From: Clostridiales bacterium 38-18
GTDB taxonomy: Bacteria > Bacillota > Clostridia > Peptostreptococcales > Acidaminobacteraceae
Assembly: GCA_001897605.1 (NCBI GenBank)
Contig: MKTL01000006.1
Coordinates: 549,132-613,131 of the forward strand
DNA: 64,000 nucleotides
Direction: 5' to 3'
A program made the translations under genes and the position numbers. The number at the start of each line of letters is the position of its first letter. The first letter of the stretch is position 1. Positions 61,114-64,000 of the stretch are shown here, one piece after another. The notes under the pieces were generated by a model. The model had not been told where the DNA came from. It searched no databases and worked only from the letters and a program-made list of their open reading frames with translations.

Positions 61114-61641
61114 CTATTCTCTAATAGCACCATAGGCTTTACGATTTTCAAATAAAAACCCGATGAGGTGTTTGTAATAAGGTATAAAACGCTCTTGAAC
61201 CATCATGGCCATAATTTCATCGTAGCTTGCCCATTTCACTGCTTGAACTTCCTCGTACTGTAGAAGTAACTGATCCAAATCGGGAGTCTCATTAAGTTCA
61301 ACCAGATAAAAGTCATCAAATCCATCGTCGAAATTGATGGTTAGATGCGGTCTGACATCTGATAGGTCAATTTTAAATCCCACTTCTTCAAGCGTTTCTC
61401 GCTCTGCTGCAATTTGGCTGGTCTCACCAGCAAGCGCACTCCCACCTACAGATACATCCCAAAGATTGGGCCATCCTGATTTAAAAGTCTGACGATGTTG
61501 AATGAGCATTTCTCCTTTGGGATTAAACAAACAGACGTGAACCACCATATGATAAGAATCTCTTTCCAGTTTGTGACCGCGCTCTGCAGTTTTGTGAAGT
61601 GGTAGCCTGTCCTTATTATACAAATCCCATAATTCTTTCAT
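61114..61641 (-). CDS. NUDIX hydrolase, isopentenyl-diphosphate-isomerase-like subgroup
   Basis: 175 residues. The NUDIX box is complete: GGSALAGETSQIAAERETLEEVG (about 66-88). The N-terminal LHKTAERGHKLERDSYHMVVHVCLFNPKGEMLIQHR resembles the YfcD/Idi-like group. The substrate (nucleoside diphosphate derivative) is unknown. Its ribosome site GGGAG is part of a 26-bp sequence that is duplicated upstream. Confidence 0.9.
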   Translation of the reverse strand: MKELWDLYNKDRLPLHKTAERGHKLERDSYHMVVHVCLFNPKGEMLIQHRQTFKSGWPNLWDVSVGGSALAGETSQIAAERETLEEVGFKIDLSDVRPHLTINFDDGFDDFYLVELNETPDLDQLLLQYEEVQAVKWASYDEIMAMMVQERFIPYYKHLIGFLFENRKAYGAIRE

Positions 61642-61645
61642 ATTA

Positions 61646-61699
61646 CGACTCCCTGTTAAAAATAATTAAATACCGACTCCCTGTTAAAAATAATTAAAT
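61646..61699. repeat. 26-bp direct repeat carrying the NUDIX ribosome site
   Basis: Two exact copies of CGACTCCCTGTTAAAAATAATTAAAT's 26 bases lie at 61646-61671 and 61674-61699, period 28. Read on the minus strand each copy ends with GGGAG, so the gene has a duplicated leader. Confidence 0.9.
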
Positions 61700-61730
61700 G
61701 CTTTTCAAGACTGCCAAATGGCTATTTCAC

Positions 61731-61820
61731 CTTACTCTTGACTAATTTATCTTACTCTTCACTATTTATCTCACTCTTGATTAATTGATCTCACTCTTGA
61801 TTAATTGATCTCACTCTTGG
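61731..61820. repeat. 20-bp tandem repeat array (4.5 units)
   Basis: Units begin at 61731, 61751, 61770, 61790 and 61810. The third and fourth are identical (CTCACTCTTGATTAATTGAT); the first two are degenerate and one is 19 bases. The array starts inside the last codons of the gene at 61801 and extends past its stop. Confidence 0.9.
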
Positions 61821-62367
61821 TTTCTGATTCTCTGCTAACCACTACTAATGTGTTCTTTTGAAAAAAAGCGAGCTGCCATACTAAAAACGGCATCATAGAA
61901 ATGAGCAAGCCAATGCATTTTAACCAAAGGCTTTCTGACTGAGGGATAATCCGGTTAAGCGCCAGCATTAGTGATAACTGATAGCCATTGAAGAGCAGAA
62001 AAGATTGTTCTAAAATGTTGTTCATTATGATGTTGCTGGTTTCTGAGCTGAACCAAAGGACCCATAAAACAGTACTGATAAAAAGGGGTAAGGCAACAGA
62101 AATTTTATTCCAAACAGGGTCGATCATTTTTAAAAATGCTTTGCCTGAGAAATAAAAAATCACCAAATAACCAATCAACAAAATTGCAGAAGGGATCGCT
62201 TGCCACATATAGTGTTTTGTCTCCGCTTCCTTCGTTACCCAATCTGAGATACTTGCATCATAAAAAATTCTAAATACGACCAGTGACAGGATGCCCATCA
62301 AAAGATGAATCCAAAGACTGGTAATGATATTATCTAGAATTAAGGTGCTTTTAGTTTTATCTGACAA
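61801..62367 (-). CDS. Membrane protein of unknown function
   Basis: About 188 residues with four or five membrane segments (about 13-35, 57-77, 88-107, 123-140, 148-168). No family recognised. The start is one of two adjacent TTG codons after a GGGGGGAG site; the second gives better spacing. The last six codons (TKSEIN) are read from the 20-bp repeat array, so the C-terminus seems to have been set by repeat change. Confidence 0.7.
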   Translation of the reverse strand: MSDKTKSTLILDNIITSLWIHLLMGILSLVVFRIFYDASISDWVTKEAETKHYMWQAIPSAILLIGYLVIFYFSGKAFLKMIDPVWNKISVALPLFISTVLWVLWFSSETSNIIMNNILEQSFLLFNGYQLSLMLALNRIIPQSESLWLKCIGLLISMMPFLVWQLAFFQKNTLVVVSRESETKSEIN

Positions 62368-62389
62368 CAAACTCCCCCCAGTTAAATGC

Positions 62390-62842
62390 TTACTTCAACT
62401 CTTTCCCACACGATGGACAGAATTGATAGCCTTTTTCTAATTTTTCACCACAATACGGACAGAATCGATAAACTCTATCAGATGTTTCTTCGTATCTTGA
62501 ATCCGCTTCATAAATTAAATCGTTTTCACGGCTTGAAACATCTTTAACTTTTGAACTATCCGCATATCGGTTCGCTTGGAACAATTCATTCAAAGGATCA
62601 CTTTCTTCCCCGTCGTCTGTAATGTCATATAATGACATACGATTTGATCCAGTTGTATTTTTAAAATTAAAAACGAAATTGATGACACCTATCAAGATAA
62701 AAATTAAGCCAAAGAAAACCATTACACCTGGTGCCCCCATACCCGCAACTGAAATGGTCCAAAAGATTCCAAAAATAATCGATACGACTGAACCAGCAGC
62801 TCCCATTGCCGATGGTCCTCTTCCAGGTTTAACACTCCTCAT
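62390..62842 (-). CDS. Membrane protein with C-terminal zinc ribbon
   Basis: 150 residues: two glycine-rich membrane segments (about 13-31 and 35-57), an acidic linker, and a zinc ribbon CPYCGEKLEKGYQFCPSCG near the end (four cysteines). Similar zinc-ribbon membrane proteins are common in Clostridia and unassigned. The ATG is set by GGAGG five bases upstream; in-frame starts further upstream lack a site. Confidence 0.82.
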   Translation of the reverse strand: MRSVKPGRGPSAMGAAGSVVSIIFGIFWTISVAGMGAPGVMVFFGLIFILIGVINFVFNFKNTTGSNRMSLYDITDDGEESDPLNELFQANRYADSSKVKDVSSRENDLIYEADSRYEETSDRVYRFCPYCGEKLEKGYQFCPSCGKELK

Positions 62843-62929
62843 AGATTCCTCCATTATTTTGTGATTTTTACTTAATTCAAACACCATCAATGGCTTCAAT
62901 AACATCAATTACTTTATTTCTTTTACTTA

Positions 62930-63538
62930 CTAATAGCCATATGCCCCTTCAATAATTAGTAGTTCAATTCTCTTCTCATCAAATTGCCCTTGAATCGTGG
63001 TCAGGTAATTGCAGATTTTATCTGCCGATTTACACTCAATACAGTACCCTAGCTTGGTACAAGGTGTATTCTTACCAAGACGTACAGCATCTAATGGCGC
63101 TGCAACTTTTTTGATTCGCTGTATGGCTTCTTGCTCGTTCTTCACTATTTTGTTGGTTCCCGCAATGAGAAAAACCTTTTTAGGTCCATAAATGATAGGT
63201 GCCACACGACTGCCATTACCATCTAGATTGATGATTTTCCCATTTTCTGTTATGGCATTGACACCGCTGATAAACGTATCTGCAGAGAAATTATCCATAT
63301 AGAGCTGCTTCTTTTCGCTCTTAATAAGCTGTTGATTGTATTTATCTAAGAAGTTAACGCCTTTCTCTCTTAACAAGTGATAGACATTGAGCGCCTCTAA
63401 AGTCATCGAATCCCCTACACCAACCGGTGTTCCTTCGATAATATTCTGATCTAAATATCTAAGCAGTTCTGATTTTGTCTTAAACAGCTCAACTTTGATT
63501 CGGTTCATCCTGAAGGCTTTAATTAATGCTTCGTACAT
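62930..63538 (-). CDS. LUD-domain protein (lactate-utilisation LutC/YkgG-like)
   Basis: 202 residues of the LUD (DUF162) fold with the family motifs GVGDSMTLEAL, GNGSRVAPIIYGPKKVFLIAGTNKIV and RLGKNTPC; a cysteine segment CTKLGYCIECKSADKIC follows (about 160-176). In lactate-utilisation operons LutC works with LutA and LutB, but neither is nearby, as is usual for single LUD proteins of Clostridia. Function unknown. Confidence 0.88.
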   Translation of the reverse strand: MYEALIKAFRMNRIKVELFKTKSELLRYLDQNIIEGTPVGVGDSMTLEALNVYHLLREKGVNFLDKYNQQLIKSEKKQLYMDNFSADTFISGVNAITENGKIINLDGNGSRVAPIIYGPKKVFLIAGTNKIVKNEQEAIQRIKKVAAPLDAVRLGKNTPCTKLGYCIECKSADKICNYLTTIQGQFDEKRIELLIIEGAYGY

Positions 63539-63547
63539 TTCATTCTC

Positions 63548-64000
63548 CTAATGGTTTAATAAGTAATCAATTTCAGGGTCAATCCCCATAATATAATCTT
63601 CAATAGAATGAGATATCCAAACATCGGGTGAAAGCGTCTTGCTGATAGACTCTTGAGTTAAATCTAATTTTGATAATTCCGAATCGGATAGAAGTTCAAA
63701 ATAATCGGATGAACAACTGATCCACCAGCCTAAGTTTGGCAACTGATAGTTTTTAGGAGCACCAAAATGATTTGGTGAATTTCCGGTATCCTGTCCAACC
63801 GTTGTGGCATCTAAAAGTGTCATTGCACGAGTGACATTGATAACGCCTGACGAGAAGGTCGCATTTCCCACGAGAACATAGAACTCACTAGAAAGTGCGG
63901 ATTTGTATCGGCTAAGCTCTGCGATTAGCTTATATGAAATAGCATCATTGCCCCCTTTGCAGTATCTATAATCTAAAATAATCTTCTTAAAATTCTGAGT
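63548..64000 (-). CDS. S41-family (tail-specific) protease, N-terminus beyond window edge
   Basis: Only the C-terminal 150 residues are in the window; the frame stays open to base 64000, so the true start lies outside it. Visible: an ILDYRYCKGGND strand, then YVLVGNATFSSGVINVTRAM with the nucleophile serine context of S41 enzymes, and TVGQDTGNSPNHFGAPKNYQLPNLGWWI, the GxPtGG..fG..ff.LP pattern. A shorter start at the GTG near 63871 would remove the strand before the catalytic serine and is not used. Substrate unknown. Confidence 0.82.
   Translation of the reverse strand, partial: TQNFKKIILDYRYCKGGNDAISYKLIAELSRYKSALSSEFYVLVGNATFSSGVINVTRAMTLLDATTVGQDTGNSPNHFGAPKNYQLPNLGWWISCSSDYFELLSDSELSKLDLTQESISKTLSPDVWISHSIEDYIMGIDPEIDYLLNH

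Noticed and set aside
61731-61820. CRISPR array
   Set aside because: Units of 20 bp are directly adjacent with no unique spacers and no cas genes nearby, so it is a simple tandem repeat.

Overview
The window reads as chromosomal DNA of a low-GC Gram-positive bacterium of the class Clostridia. The evidence is a division and cell-wall cluster in Firmicutes order, a T-box leader before ileS, AGGAGG-type ribosome sites, TTGACA/TATAAT promoters, and clostridial families such as the DUF512 radical-SAM protein, tandem DUF881 proteins, the HlyD-like protein next to yggS, and the TSCPD protein. The sporulation genes spoIIGA, sigE and sigG, which usually follow ftsZ in spore-forming Clostridia, are absent, so the organism may be a non-sporeformer. 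I cannot name the genus. There is no rRNA, tRNA, insertion sequence, prophage or CRISPR array.

Layout. From 1 to 30.7 kb every gene is on the minus strand. In transcription order (high to low coordinate) this stretch holds an M16 peptidase pair, lgt, then mraZ-rsmH-ftsL-spoVD/ftsI-mraY-murD-ftsW-murG-ftsQ-DUF881-DUF881-sbp, ftsZ, nrdR, pgeF, DUF512, der, an acidic small protein, gpsA, an HlyD-like protein, yggS, sepF, yggT, ylmH, divIVA, and T-box-controlled ileS. A dipeptidase gene runs off the left edge. ftsA, murE and murF are not in the cluster. Three phased 10-bp MraZ boxes lie just downstream of the mraZ -10 element.

From 30.7 to 51.7 kb the strands alternate in short units: ychF (+); a marR-EamA-ATL operon divergent from a YhdH-type reductase, with a probable operator between them; DUF4003; an FMN alpha-hydroxy-acid oxidase; an M23 peptidase (+); a cysteine desulfurase-mnmA-deoxynucleoside kinase operon; a membrane-anchored lysozyme-like protein (+); a YitT transporter; an LCP ligase (+); proC (+); YkgJ and PAP2 proteins; a TSCPD protein; and a YtrA-type GntR regulator with its ABC exporter.

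From 51.7 to 64 kb, all minus, are an MBOAT/DHHW O-acetylation pair, a Gfo/Idh oxidoreductase, two HAD phosphatases, a low-molecular-weight phosphatase with a GNAT enzyme, a DnaQ-BRCT exonuclease, a large exported orphan protein, a NUDIX hydrolase, two small membrane proteins, a LUD-domain protein, and the C-terminal part of an S41 protease.

Most interesting points: (1) IleRS is of the IleS2 type and carries GIHH where class I enzymes have HxGH, a swap known to give mupirocin hyper-resistance. (2) A perfect 7-1-7 Fur box stands beside an ORF-less stretch ending in a strong terminator, which could be a Fur-controlled small RNA. (3) The cysteine desulfurase next to mnmA has lost two normally conserved segments but keeps its PLP lysine and active-site cysteine. 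(4) Well-formed operators precede the MarR and YtrA units. (5) A long palindrome and a 20-bp tandem array are unexplained by the genes.
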